NCBI GenBank assembly: GCA_027485595.1
Contig: JAIXQT010000075.1
Span: 1 to 44,588, forward strand
DNA: 44,588 nucleotides
Reading direction: 5' to 3'
DNA from: Pseudomonadota bacterium
Lineage (GTDB): Bacteria > Bdellovibrionota_C > UBA2361 > OMII01
Shown here piece after piece: positions 32,355-41,484 of the stretch. A program made the translations under genes and the position numbers. A model generated the notes under the pieces. The model saw nothing but the letters and a program-made list of their open reading frames with translations. It searched no databases and had not been told where the DNA came from. The number at the start of each line of letters is the position of its first letter. Position 1 is the first letter of the stretch.

Positions 32355-34001
32355 ATGACTTCAACCTCAGTTTACACATCTCTTCAGCTTCAGGATAACG
32401 TACTCATCACCAATCTCGAGCGCCGTCTTAAACGGCGTCAGCGGGTGGGGGAGTGGCGAAACCTCGCCCTGTTTCGAAACCGATCGCTCTGCGCCAGTGA
32501 GGTGGGGCTCACGAAAGTCCGGCGGCGATTGGAGAGCGCGGGTGCTTTTGATATCCGACTTGAGCGGGCTCGCTGGAGGGATGTGGATGGAGAGCGTCGG
32601 ACCTTCACCCTCGCCCGAGCGGCCTCAACTGATATGTGGCCGATGGGTACCCACTACTGGGTCCGCGATAACGCGATAATTGGGGCTCGGTACCTCCTTG
32701 CTCGTGACGCGACGCGGAGGAAAGAAGGTAAAGAGCTTCTCCTTTCGGCGCTCACCTTCATGTCTTCAAAGGCGCAACTGGCTCGATTCGAGGGGATTCT
32801 GAGGTCGTCCTCACCGAAATTTCATCGCGACCCCGCGAATTGGCCCTACATCTTCGCCGCTGTAGGCGACAATCTTAACGCCGCGAGTGAAGAGGGATGG
32901 GCACATAAGCAAGACGCATGGCAGATCGCCATCTTTTATCTGATCGAGGCGATTGAGAGGGGACTTCTCTCAGTGAGTGACCTCTCTGCGAAGCACAAGA
33001 GGTGCATCGGATTAGCTATTCCTTTCTTGGCGAAAGTTGAGTTTTGGCGGTGTGAGAATAGTGGCTCGTGGGAGGAGATTCCCGCGGTGCGATCCTCTGT
33101 GCGGGCGTGGGAACATCGCTTGCTTGTCAAGCTGGTGAAGGTGTCCGCGCTCAAGGAATTTGGGTTCATTCGAAAGGCTTTTGAATCCCACAAGAAATAC
33201 TTGCCAGCCAGTCTGAGACGCTCGACGCTCGACGCCGCAGTGCTCCTCATGGAGCGAAAAGCTATTCGAGCGATGCTTCGCGATCTCCCGAATGAGTCTC
33301 CGGCGTACAAAAAAAGTGATGCCCGCCATCGAGCCGCGGATGGGGCGCTCATATACCTTCTCTTGATGGATTATCCTTACTTTCTCGCCGCTCGTTTGGG
33401 AGAGGATGCTCGGTGGGCCCATGCCCTAGAGGCCAAGATTCTTAAGAAGGTTGAGTCATTGAGCGATCCCGCGACCGGCGCTATCCGGAGATATCGTGGT
33501 GACTGCTACCAGCGGACGGGGTATTTCCGTAATGTAACGATCGCGAAGCTCGCGGCTATCTACGGTTCTCCATCAGGTGACGCCAGCAGTCATTTTCAGG
33601 CCAGAAACAGGGTCGTTCCACACGGCCGTGAGGCGGCCTGGACGCACTTCGTGTGGCAGCTCGCGGCGTGGAGTGGGGAACGATATCTCGACACAGGGTC
33701 GATACTGTATCGACGACTTCACGATCGCTACTTTCTCAGAGGCATGTCGCTCTTCACGGGTGCTGGCGAAGCGAGTGTCGACCAGGACACTAAGGGCAAA
33801 CCACGAATAATCACTATCAAGCCCCTTAAGATGACGGAGTGTTACATCTCCGAGAGGACGCAGGATGGTCGAGATCTTGTGTTTCCATCCCCTCATACAC
33901 CGCTCAATTGGGCGGTGGCCGAGATGTTTCAGGCTTTTGACGTTCGACGGGAGGTTCTTGCAACTCAGAAGTCGGTCAAAAAATCCGCGACAAAACGGTA
34001 A
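32355..34001 (+). CDS. GH15 / phosphorylase-kinase-like (alpha/alpha)6 protein
   Basis: A protein of 548 residues from ATG 32355 (554 from the GTG at 32337). It resembles bacterial glycoside-hydrolase-family-15 relatives of the phosphorylase kinase alpha/beta subunits. The diagnostic stretches are 'THYWVRDNAIIGARYLL' near residue 105 and 'HKQDAWQIAIFYLIEAIERG' near 195. An RYRGDCYQRTGYF segment and 'REAAWTHFVWQLAAWSG' follow, giving the pattern of an (alpha/alpha)6 barrel acting on glucans. No signal peptide is visible, so a cytoplasmic glucan or glycogen role is likely. The catalytic Glu pair cannot be assigned with confidence. It is followed by lysS after 93 bases in the same direction. Confidence 0.7.
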   Translation: MTSTSVYTSLQLQDNVLITNLERRLKRRQRVGEWRNLALFRNRSLCASEVGLTKVRRRLESAGAFDIRLERARWRDVDGERRTFTLARAASTDMWPMGTHYWVRDNAIIGARYLLARDATRRKEGKELLLSALTFMSSKAQLARFEGILRSSSPKFHRDPANWPYIFAAVGDNLNAASEEGWAHKQDAWQIAIFYLIEAIERGLLSVSDLSAKHKRCIGLAIPFLAKVEFWRCENSGSWEEIPAVRSSVRAWEHRLLVKLVKVSALKEFGFIRKAFESHKKYLPASLRRSTLDAAVLLMERKAIRAMLRDLPNESPAYKKSDARHRAADGALIYLLLMDYPYFLAARLGEDARWAHALEAKILKKVESLSDPATGAIRRYRGDCYQRTGYFRNVTIAKLAAIYGSPSGDASSHFQARNRVVPHGREAAWTHFVWQLAAWSGERYLDTGSILYRRLHDRYFLRGMSLFTGAGEASVDQDTKGKPRIITIKPLKMTECYISERTQDGRDLVFPSPHTPLNWAVAEMFQAFDVRREVLATQKSVKKSATKR

Positions 34002-34094
34002 TTGGAGCTTGTTTTCGAGCTGTGCTAGGGTGCTTGGCAGGAAGCTGCGGAAGGTCGTGGTGGTATTCATTGTTGTTTTTGGACACACATACTC

Positions 34095-35597
34095 ATGTCA
34101 GTTGAAGAAAGCGTTGTAGAGCCGGTCGTTGATCAGGTAGCTGAGCGGGCAAACCGCCTCGTTAAGTTAGAGAACTTTAAGAAGGCGGGCGTTCATCCGT
34201 ACCCAGCCAAGTTTGATAAACAGATCGACCTCGCCGACGCTAAAGAGCTTCCCCTGGACGCGCCGGTCAAGACCGCAGGACGCATCGTGCTCTTCCGCCA
34301 GATGGGGAGTATCACCTTCGCCCACCTTCAGGATTTCTCTGGTCGTATGCAGGTTGTGTTTAAGAAGGATCTCCTCGGAGAGGATCTCTATAAGCTCATC
34401 ACGAAGAATCACGACCTCGGTGATTATATCGGCGTCGAGGGGGTCACGTTCGTGACGAAGACTGGCGAAAAGTCGATCCAGGTAAACGCGTGGACGTTCC
34501 TCGGTAAGGCCCTTCTTCCCCCACCGGGGAAGTACCACGGGCTCAAAGATCGGGAGGTGTTGTATCGGCGGCGCTACCTCGATCTCATATCGAACGAGGA
34601 TAGTCGCAAGCGGTTCGCGCTGCGCAGCTCCCTGATTCGAGCTATTCGTGAGTTCTACTGGAAGGAGGGGTTCCTTGAGGTCGAGACCTCAACCCTTATG
34701 CACAACGCTACCGGCGCCGCGGCTCGCCCATACCACACCCACAACAACGCGCTCGATATCGACCTTGTGTTGCGCATCTCGCACGAGCTTCCGCTCAAAG
34801 AGCTTGTCGTCGGAGGATTTGAGAAGGTCTTCGAGCTTGGGAAGGCTTTTCGCAATGAGGGGCACGATCCATCTCATCTTCCAGAGCATACGCACCTCGA
34901 GCACTACGCTGCTTTTTGGAGTTATGAGGAGAATATCCTCTTTACGGAGCGAATGTTCGATTATCTCTTTAGCTCCCTCAACCTTCCGAGGGTTATGCCT
35001 CTCAAAGATCGAGAGGGAAATGAGCACCAGGTTGATTGGAGTACTCCGTGGCCTCGGGTGGATTACATCGAGCTCATCCGTAAGGACTCTGGCCTCGATG
35101 TTATGAAGTACACCTCGGCTGATGAGCTTCGCTCCGATATTCGAAAGAAGGGGATTGAGTTCGAGGGGATGAGCTCCATGGGCCTTACAACCCTTATCGA
35201 CAATCTCTACAAGAAGGTCAGTCGCCCCAAGATCGTGCAACCAACTATCCTCTTCAACTATCCAAAGATCTTGCAGCCTCTCGCTCGTGTGAACGATGGC
35301 GATACGAATCTTGTTGATCAATTCCAGCTCGTTGTGAACGGTTGGGAGATTATCAAGGCGTACTCGGAGCTCGTTGATCCTATCGATCAGCGTGAGCGCT
35401 TCATGGAGCAATCGTCAGCCCGAAGCGAGGGAGATGAGGAGGCTATGGACATCGATACTGAGTATCTGGTGTCGATGGAGCACGGCATGCCACCTATCAG
35501 TGGATGGGGCATGGGTGTCGATCGGTTTATGGCGCTCCTAACGGGGCAGGACAATCTCCGCGATGTTGTGCTCTTTCCACTCATGCGACCAGAGTAA
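34095..35597 (+). CDS. lysS: lysyl-tRNA synthetase, class II
   Basis: The enzyme charges tRNA-Lys. The 500-residue protein has an N-terminal OB-fold (VKTAGRIVLFRQMGSI) and the class II catalytic core: a motif 1 region around 'REFYWKEGFLEVETSTL', motif 2 FRNEGHDPSHLPEHTHLEHY and motif 3 GWGMGVDRFMALLTGQ followed by LRDVVLFPLMRP. The segment after FRNEG differs from the usual bacterial 'STRHNPEFTMMELY', and the sugar/lysine-binding 'ARPFxTHHNALD' is ARPYHTHNNALD here, so this is a divergent member. I see no clear ribosome site before the ATG. It is followed 12 bases later by the TPR gene. Confidence 0.95.
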   Translation: MSVEESVVEPVVDQVAERANRLVKLENFKKAGVHPYPAKFDKQIDLADAKELPLDAPVKTAGRIVLFRQMGSITFAHLQDFSGRMQVVFKKDLLGEDLYKLITKNHDLGDYIGVEGVTFVTKTGEKSIQVNAWTFLGKALLPPPGKYHGLKDREVLYRRRYLDLISNEDSRKRFALRSSLIRAIREFYWKEGFLEVETSTLMHNATGAAARPYHTHNNALDIDLVLRISHELPLKELVVGGFEKVFELGKAFRNEGHDPSHLPEHTHLEHYAAFWSYEENILFTERMFDYLFSSLNLPRVMPLKDREGNEHQVDWSTPWPRVDYIELIRKDSGLDVMKYTSADELRSDIRKKGIEFEGMSSMGLTTLIDNLYKKVSRPKIVQPTILFNYPKILQPLARVNDGDTNLVDQFQLVVNGWEIIKAYSELVDPIDQRERFMEQSSARSEGDEEAMDIDTEYLVSMEHGMPPISGWGMGVDRFMALLTGQDNLRDVVLFPLMRPE

Positions 35598-35609
35598 ACT
35601 AAAGGAAGC

Positions 35610-37892
35610 ATGGCAAAGCGATCGGGTGAGGCACCTTCTACAGCTGAAGCTTTTGTAAAGAAGGTGCCGGTTCTCTTCTTTCTTGTGCGTCAAGGAGGAG
35701 CTTATAAGGTCGGTCGGCGGTGGGGAATCTTCGACACGCTCGCGGTGCGAGTTATAGATGACGTGACCGTCGCAGATGGGGAGAGTTCGAAGACCGTTGT
35801 CGCTTTCACGGAGATCCCGCCGCACTCACCTGATGTCAAAGCGGTCGAGATTCCAACGCAGATTGCGCTTGAGAGGGTCTTCTTCCATATCCAAGGGGTT
35901 TCTCGGCTCATCATTAACCCTCGACGAGAGATAGATGGCCTTGCTGTTCAGCAGGCGGGGATCGAGAGCGTCGTTCCTGAACATTTCTCTCCAGAGCAGA
36001 CCCTCTTGCGGGCCGAGATCCCGGAGATCTTGGGTGCTTTCGCGCTACCCAAGCGAAAAGTCGTTGATATTGTTGAGCGAGGCGAGCGAGCTTTTCGCAA
36101 GAACTCCCTTTTTGAGGCAGTGTGCCTCGCTCGGAGAGCGAAGCAGCAGGATGTCGCGGATAATCACCGGCCGTGGTTTGTGGAGTTGATGGCAGTAAGC
36201 TTTATGGGGCTGCCGGATGAGGCGCTCTCCCTGTATGAGCAGTACATTGTACGTGGCACGTCTGAGCCAGAGTCGCAGCTTGTGGCGGCGCGATTTCGAC
36301 TGCTACTGAAACAGTACAATGAGGCGCGTACGATCCTTCATACGCTTACGTTTAACGCGGATCTCGGAGCGATTGCCTCGTGCGAGTTGGCGCGATCGTA
36401 TGTCGCAAGCGGTGAGTTTGACCGAGCCATAGATCTCGCGACAACGGCGATCCAAAAGGATCCTACCTACCTTGAATCATACCTTGTGCGAGGAATAGCT
36501 CAGCGAGGGCTCTCGTACCCGGTTGGTGATGAGGAAGGGTTAGGAGAGGCTTTAAAAGATTTTGAGAAAGTGGCCCAGGCCGGTGGTTTCAACGCACCAG
36601 AGGCTCTCTTTCACGCGGGAACTATCTTCGGTCGACTTGGAGCACTTGAGCAGGCAGAGATCGCGCTTCGCCAATCGCTCTTTCAGCGTGATCGATACGC
36701 GAGTCGTGACGCTCTCGTGCGAGTGCTGTGCGCTGCGAAAAAATTCGCCGCAGCCCGAGAGGAGTTGGACCTTTTATGCGCACTCGCTCCCTCTGTCACA
36801 GAGGAGTTGCGTAAGGAGGTACAAACCCATCTTACGACCTCTGAGGTTGAAAAAGGGGATGGAGCGTCTGCCCTCTGGTCCGACGAGGTCGCCGCGGCGC
36901 TGAAGAGCGCTCGAGAGGCGCTCCACGCGTGGACCGTACCGATTCGGGGAGAGCTCCTTGATTTCGCGATCCTGGATGATTTCATTAACAGGTACGCGCC
37001 AGCGGGTGAGTTCATGGCTGCGGGGGCGAAGGAGCTTCTGTGTGATGTAGGTGTTGCGGCCGTAGGCAGATCTATCGCGTTACATCTCGGTGGCCTCTTG
37101 GTGTCAGAGTGCGGAGCATCCTGGGACACTGAACACGCGTCTGCCAGGGTATCTGTAATCTCAAGGAAAGGGACGAGGCTTCCTCTTGAGACCTTTGTCC
37201 ACGAGCGAATCCTCCTTGGCGCGAGTGGAGACAATTTTTCATCGTTAGAATCGCTGGTGGCGGAAGCGCACCTGGCGGAGGGGATCGTGTCATCGCTCGC
37301 GGAGTATCGCTCTCCCTTGTGGCACGAGGCCGGGATCAAAGAGGTTGAGGAATTTCAGCGGCAGGCTGACTGGGCTCGCGAAAAGGTCGCCGCTCTTGGT
37401 GCCGAGCTTACCGGTTCTTTGCGGGACCTTGAGGAGATTGATCGGACGATAGAGGCTGCTTTTGAGCCTGGTGGGGTGGTTCAAGAGGTGGCCAAGCCGG
37501 TTCTCGGGGATGAGGTCGAACGCTTCGTGGTAGGGCTTGGACTCTTGGTTGGCGACGTGATCGCGCGCAACGCCACCGCGACGTGGTGCACGCACGAACT
37601 TCCAGAGGGCTTTTCTCTGCTTATTGTAGATCTTGGGCGAGTGTTTCCAGTCGCGAGGGTTCAACGACGGGTGTACCTCTCCTCCGCCGCCGATCCGACG
37701 TCGACGTTGGGTAGCTTTGCGTTTGGTGTCGCCGCAGCCATTATGGCCAGTCGAATCCGCGCCGGAGTGTATCGTGACCGGCCTCACGTCTTGACCGCCT
37801 TTAAGGATTTACTGCCGAGCGTCTCCTCGTTTTCTGAGGAGGAGCTCGACGTGGTGGTTAATGCGCTTTTTGAGCGGGGGCGCGTGGCATAA
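35610..37892 (+). CDS. TPR-containing protein of unknown function
   Basis: A 760-residue soluble protein. Residues 20-140 form a beta-rich N-terminal part; residues about 150-410 are TPR-like helical repeats (segments such as 'ALSLYEQYIVRGTSEPESQ', 'DRAIDLATTAIQKDPTYLE', 'LEQAEIALRQSLFQRDRY'). A C-terminal region of about 340 residues shows no recognisable motif. It contains alternating helical and Val/Ala-rich stretches. There is no signal peptide or membrane helix. It begins 12 bases after lysS with AAAGGAAG as ribosome site, so it is co-transcribed with lysS. Why it accompanies a tRNA synthetase is unclear; a scaffold function is only a guess. Confidence 0.8.
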   Translation: MAKRSGEAPSTAEAFVKKVPVLFFLVRQGGAYKVGRRWGIFDTLAVRVIDDVTVADGESSKTVVAFTEIPPHSPDVKAVEIPTQIALERVFFHIQGVSRLIINPRREIDGLAVQQAGIESVVPEHFSPEQTLLRAEIPEILGAFALPKRKVVDIVERGERAFRKNSLFEAVCLARRAKQQDVADNHRPWFVELMAVSFMGLPDEALSLYEQYIVRGTSEPESQLVAARFRLLLKQYNEARTILHTLTFNADLGAIASCELARSYVASGEFDRAIDLATTAIQKDPTYLESYLVRGIAQRGLSYPVGDEEGLGEALKDFEKVAQAGGFNAPEALFHAGTIFGRLGALEQAEIALRQSLFQRDRYASRDALVRVLCAAKKFAAAREELDLLCALAPSVTEELRKEVQTHLTTSEVEKGDGASALWSDEVAAALKSAREALHAWTVPIRGELLDFAILDDFINRYAPAGEFMAAGAKELLCDVGVAAVGRSIALHLGGLLVSECGASWDTEHASARVSVISRKGTRLPLETFVHERILLGASGDNFSSLESLVAEAHLAEGIVSSLAEYRSPLWHEAGIKEVEEFQRQADWAREKVAALGAELTGSLRDLEEIDRTIEAAFEPGGVVQEVAKPVLGDEVERFVVGLGLLVGDVIARNATATWCTHELPEGFSLLIVDLGRVFPVARVQRRVYLSSAADPTSTLGSFAFGVAAAIMASRIRAGVYRDRPHVLTAFKDLLPSVSSFSEEELDVVVNALFERGRVA

Positions 37893-38051
37893 CGCGCAAC
37901 GATTTCTGAAAGGGGCACGTGGGCAGAGCTATCCGGTTGTCGCTCCTCATGAAATGCTCTTGAAACTTCGTCGAAGAATGCTCACTATTCGGTACGCAGG
38001 GGGTGTTGAATACATCTCCCCTGTGGCCCGTCCGAACCTGTACGACTTTCC

Positions 38052-38238
38052 TGGCAGGGTGATGAAAAAAGGGTCCGTCGTGAGCATTGTGAGAGTTTAG
38101 ACGAAACGAGGCGGAGACGACGAAAGAACCGGAGACGTATCCACCGAGATATGTTGAGGATTTGTTCGTTGGTTCCAACGAAGTTGCAGTCAAACGATCG
38201 CAATGCGCAGCAGGAGATCTTTTTTCACCAGCCCGCTA
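38052..38238 (-). mobile_element. element B, full 187-bp MITE, diverged copy
   Basis: The copy runs from TGGCAGGGTGATGAAAAAAG to TTTTTTCACCAGCCCGCTA, again 187 bases, but it has several changes in the terminal repeats and TG instead of TA on the left, so it is older. Orientation is as at 30618. The upstream part of the ABC-ATPase ORF (38203-38280) runs out of this element, which is why that extension is not used as coding sequence. Confidence 0.85.
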
Positions 38239-38280
38239 ACCGTGGGGCTTGGGGCGCAACAAAATGGAGATGCTAAGGTC

Positions 38281-39009
38281 ATGATAGAGGTACGTGGGCT
38301 TTCCAAGAGCTATGGAGACTACCAAGCGGTCGAGGATATTAGCTTCACCGCGGGCAAGGGAGAGATCGTTGGGTTTTTGGGACCTAACGGTGCTGGTAAG
38401 ACCACAACGATTCGAATGTTGGCCACCTACCTTCCACCCACCGCGGGATCGGCAACCGTCGCTGGGTTCAACGTCGTCACCCAAGCCGATGAGGTTCGAA
38501 AGCGAATAGGCTACTTGCCGGAAAACCCTCCGCTCTACGGAGAGATGAAGGTCGTTGAGTACCTCACATTCATCGCTGAGATTAAGGGTGTTGTTCGCTC
38601 CAGGATCGCCGCTCGTGTCGAGGAGGTGATGGAGCAGTGCTTCGTCGCTGATGTGCGCAATAAGTTGTGCAACCATCTCTCGCGTGGGTATCGCCAACGT
38701 GTTGGCCTGGCTCAGGCGATCATGAATGACCCAGAGGTAATCATTCTTGATGAGCCCACAAGTGGGCTTGATCCGAAGCAAATTATCGAGATTCGTAAAC
38801 TTATTAAGTCGCTCGGAGAGCGGCACACCGTGCTTTTGAGCACGCATATTCTGCCAGAGGTGGCGATGGTGTGTGACAAAGTAGTCATCGTCAATCGAGG
38901 ACATGTGGTCGTTGAGGGGCCATTAAGCCAGGTTTCTAGAGATAAGTCTTTGGAGCAGGTCTTCCTCGAGAGTGTGAGCCAAGACGGCCCTATCGTAACC
39001 GCGGCGTAG
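38281..39009 (+). CDS. ABC transporter ATP-binding protein (GldA/CcmA type)
   Basis: A 242-residue ABC ATPase with Walker A GPNGAGKTT (34-42), the signature helix LSRGYRQRVGLAQA and Walker B VIILDEPTSGLDP, followed by an H-loop in STHILPEV. It belongs to the ABC-2 exporter type and pairs with the permease 35 bases downstream. The ORF track begins at 38203 within a MITE; the ATG at 38281 starts the conserved 'MIEVRGLSKSYG' and has TAAGG before it. The set ATPase, permease, GldG-like, DUF4340 is like the exporter linked to gliding in Bacteroidetes, but it also occurs in non-gliding bacteria. The substrate is unknown. Confidence 0.93.
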   Translation: MIEVRGLSKSYGDYQAVEDISFTAGKGEIVGFLGPNGAGKTTTIRMLATYLPPTAGSATVAGFNVVTQADEVRKRIGYLPENPPLYGEMKVVEYLTFIAEIKGVVRSRIAARVEEVMEQCFVADVRNKLCNHLSRGYRQRVGLAQAIMNDPEVIILDEPTSGLDPKQIIEIRKLIKSLGERHTVLLSTHILPEVAMVCDKVVIVNRGHVVVEGPLSQVSRDKSLEQVFLESVSQDGPIVTAA

Positions 39010-39044
39010 ATCGGTATTGCTTAAGAGAATTGTAGAGAGGGTAT

Positions 39045-39815
39045 ATGCGTACTATTTGGGCCATCTGTAAGAGAGAGTTGCTCGCTTTCTTTGTGTCGCC
39101 GATTGCGTACTTCGTAATAACCGGGTTCACACTGCTGGTTGGATTTTTCTTTTTCAATCATCTCTCCTATTTCGCGCAGATGGTTGAAATGTCCTCGATG
39201 ATCTCGTTACGCGGTAGGGAGCTTCCGAATCTCAATCAGACCGTCATCGAGGGCGTATTTCACACTATGGTGGTTATTTTGGTTTTCTTAATACCGCTCC
39301 TTACGATGCGAACCATCGCTGAGGAGAAAAAGAAGGGGACCTTCGAGCTTCTCATTACGTCCCCTGTGTCCGTCTCTCAGATCGTACTGGGCAAGTTTTT
39401 GAGTATCGCTATCGTGCTTACAATCATGCTCTCCGTGAACCTTATCTTCCCGGCGCTTCTGGTGAAGTATGGTAATCCGGAGATCCTCCCCATTGTGTCC
39501 GGTTTCCTTGGCTTGGTGCTGTGTAGTTTAGGATTCGCGAGTATTGGCATGGCTGTGTCCTCATTTACCGAAAATCAGGTTGTTGCCGGCGTTGTCAGCA
39601 TGGTTACCCTTTTGCTCCTCTACGTTATTCAAGCTCCCGCGGAGTCACTCGGCGGGACAGCGGCTGAAGTGTTTCGTTACCTCTCCCCGGTTGAGCAGTT
39701 GCAAGATCTCTTGCGAGGAATCATCACCTTAAAATCGATCACCTATTTTGTGAGTTTGATTGTCGTTGGACTCTTCCTTTCACAGCGCGCGCTTGAGGCG
39801 TACAGGTGGCGATAG
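39045..39815 (+). CDS. ABC-2 type permease (GldF-like)
   Basis: A 256-residue membrane protein with six helices, starting with MRTIWAICKRELLAFFVSP, which is the typical opening of ABC-2 permeases of the GldF/NosY type ('KRELxxYFxSPxxY'). It also has the conserved 'LLTMRTIAEEKKKGTFELL' cytoplasmic helix and 'SPVSVSQIVLGKFL', the coupling region that contacts the ATPase. GAGAGGGT lies just before the ATG. It forms the membrane channel for the ATPase encoded upstream and is followed by the GldG-like gene after 31 bases. Confidence 0.93.
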   Translation: MRTIWAICKRELLAFFVSPIAYFVITGFTLLVGFFFFNHLSYFAQMVEMSSMISLRGRELPNLNQTVIEGVFHTMVVILVFLIPLLTMRTIAEEKKKGTFELLITSPVSVSQIVLGKFLSIAIVLTIMLSVNLIFPALLVKYGNPEILPIVSGFLGLVLCSLGFASIGMAVSSFTENQVVAGVVSMVTLLLLYVIQAPAESLGGTAAEVFRYLSPVEQLQDLLRGIITLKSITYFVSLIVVGLFLSQRALEAYRWR

Positions 39816-39846
39816 GCGGCTGAGATACGAGTAAGGAGATTAAGAG

Positions 39847-41457
39847 ATGGAAACCATGCTTCGTTTTTCCGGATACATAGGATCGGTCCTCTTGGCCTTC
39901 GGCGTCATGGGGTCGCTCATCGTAGGTTCGTTCACATCCCAGCCGCTCGTTGTTGTGCAACTCATTCTCGGCGCATTGTTTCTTATCATATGGGTTATAA
40001 CCTCAGGAGTTTCCAGCCTCTCAAAGGCGACCCAGGTAATAGCCGGGCGAAGCGCTCGATTTGGGTATAACGCAGTGCTCTATACCGGGGTCTTTGTAGG
40101 CCTGGTGGTTGTCGCCAATATATTCGTCATTCAGAACAACAAGCGCTGGGACCTCACGGAGGAGGGGGTCTATAGCCTCTCAGAGAAGAGCGTCAATGTC
40201 GTGAAGGGGCTCAGCAAGCCGTTGCGACTTGTCGCTATCGATACCTCCAACATGATGAGTCTGGCGGGAGGCGCTAACCCCGAGCGTACGCGAGAGCTGT
40301 TAGAACTGTATACGTATAGCAATCCGAAGGAGGTCTCCTTTGAAGTTATCGACCCTCGCACTAAACCGGTTGAGGTAGAGCGGCTCGGAATGAAGCAGGG
40401 CAATCTCCTGTACCTTGAATACGGAGAGGGACCCCAATCAGTTATCAGCAGAATTAACACAGTTGACGAACAGTCGGTCACCAATGCGATCGTGAAACTC
40501 ACAAAGGGGATCTCGAAAAAGATCTACTACATTGAGGGGCATGGGGAGCCGGATGTCGGAACTGATACCGAGAGTGGTATGCGCTCGTTCGTCAACGCCC
40601 TTGAGGATGAGCACCTGACGGTTGAGGGGCTCATGCTTCCGCGCATTGGAAAAATTCCAGAGGACGCCGCAGTTGTTATGCTCGCGGCTCCCAAGCTCAA
40701 GCTTTCGTCTGCGGAACAGGAGGCACTTGTTGCGTACGTCAACAAAGGCGGGCGGTTGATCATGTTGGCTAACCCCGAGGATGGTGGAAATTGGGAGGTG
40801 CAGAGCCTCGCGAAGCGTTTCGACATAGAGGTTGGGAATGATGTCATCCTCGACGCGGAGTCTCAGATGTTTTTTGGAGGCCCCCAGATCTTCGTTGCGA
40901 TGGGTTTCAGTCCACATGCTATCACGGCGAAGCTCTCCGGCCGCCAGCCACCGGTGTTCTCGTTCGCCTCCAGTGTCGTCGCCCCAAAGGGTGAAGTCAG
41001 TGGAGTTACGTATACCGAGCTGCTCAAGACCGGACCCAACTCCTGGGCGGAGCGTGATATCGCGAGGCTCTTTGATAAAGACGATGGCAAGGCGTCATTT
41101 GGAGCTGAGGATTTGAAGGGTCCGGTACCTATCGCTGTCGCCATGGAGAAGGCCGTTGTTCAAGGCTCGGATAAGGAGCCGGTTGTTTCACGGGTCGTGG
41201 TCGTTGGCGACGTGACATGGTTACGAAACGACTCCTTCGGGGCTATGGGGAATCGAGATCTTATCTTGAACATGGTTAACTGGGCGGCCGGTGAAGAGGG
41301 TGCGATAGCGATCGGACCTAAGCAGATGCGCCAGTCCATGGCCGTCTTTTCGCAATCCACTATCAAAACCATCTTGGCTTTAAGTTTCTTAGGTCCAGAG
41401 GTGATGTTGTTGTTGGGTCTCTTTATTTGGTGGCGACGACAGCAATCGCTTGCGTAA
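39847..41457 (+). CDS. GldG-like ABC transporter auxiliary protein
   Basis: A 536-residue protein with two or three N-terminal helices (about 12-95), a periplasmic domain beginning with the family hallmark 'NNKRWDLTEEGVYSLSEKS', and a C-terminal membrane helix followed by WWRRQQ. The 'YYIEGHGEPDV' motif and a long receptor-like mid region match GldG/ABC_transp_aux proteins. In gliding bacteria GldG works with GldA and GldF; elsewhere the role is unknown. AAGGAG lies 9 bases before the ATG. It sits third in a five-gene run and links the exporter to the DUF4340 protein. Confidence 0.9.
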   Translation: METMLRFSGYIGSVLLAFGVMGSLIVGSFTSQPLVVVQLILGALFLIIWVITSGVSSLSKATQVIAGRSARFGYNAVLYTGVFVGLVVVANIFVIQNNKRWDLTEEGVYSLSEKSVNVVKGLSKPLRLVAIDTSNMMSLAGGANPERTRELLELYTYSNPKEVSFEVIDPRTKPVEVERLGMKQGNLLYLEYGEGPQSVISRINTVDEQSVTNAIVKLTKGISKKIYYIEGHGEPDVGTDTESGMRSFVNALEDEHLTVEGLMLPRIGKIPEDAAVVMLAAPKLKLSSAEQEALVAYVNKGGRLIMLANPEDGGNWEVQSLAKRFDIEVGNDVILDAESQMFFGGPQIFVAMGFSPHAITAKLSGRQPPVFSFASSVVAPKGEVSGVTYTELLKTGPNSWAERDIARLFDKDDGKASFGAEDLKGPVPIAVAMEKAVVQGSDKEPVVSRVVVVGDVTWLRNDSFGAMGNRDLILNMVNWAAGEEGAIAIGPKQMRQSMAVFSQSTIKTILALSFLGPEVMLLLGLFIWWRRQQSLA

Positions 41458-41484
41458 ACGTGATTCGACTAAGGGAGTGAGGTG

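Noticed and set aside
13247-38238. CRISPR array from the repeated 187-bp units
   Set aside because: Copies are kilobases apart, in both orientations, and have inverted termini; there are no short direct repeats with regular spacers and no cas genes.
38203-38280. N-terminal extension of the ABC ATPase
   Set aside because: It is read out of the end of a MITE; the conserved domain begins at the ATG at 38281.
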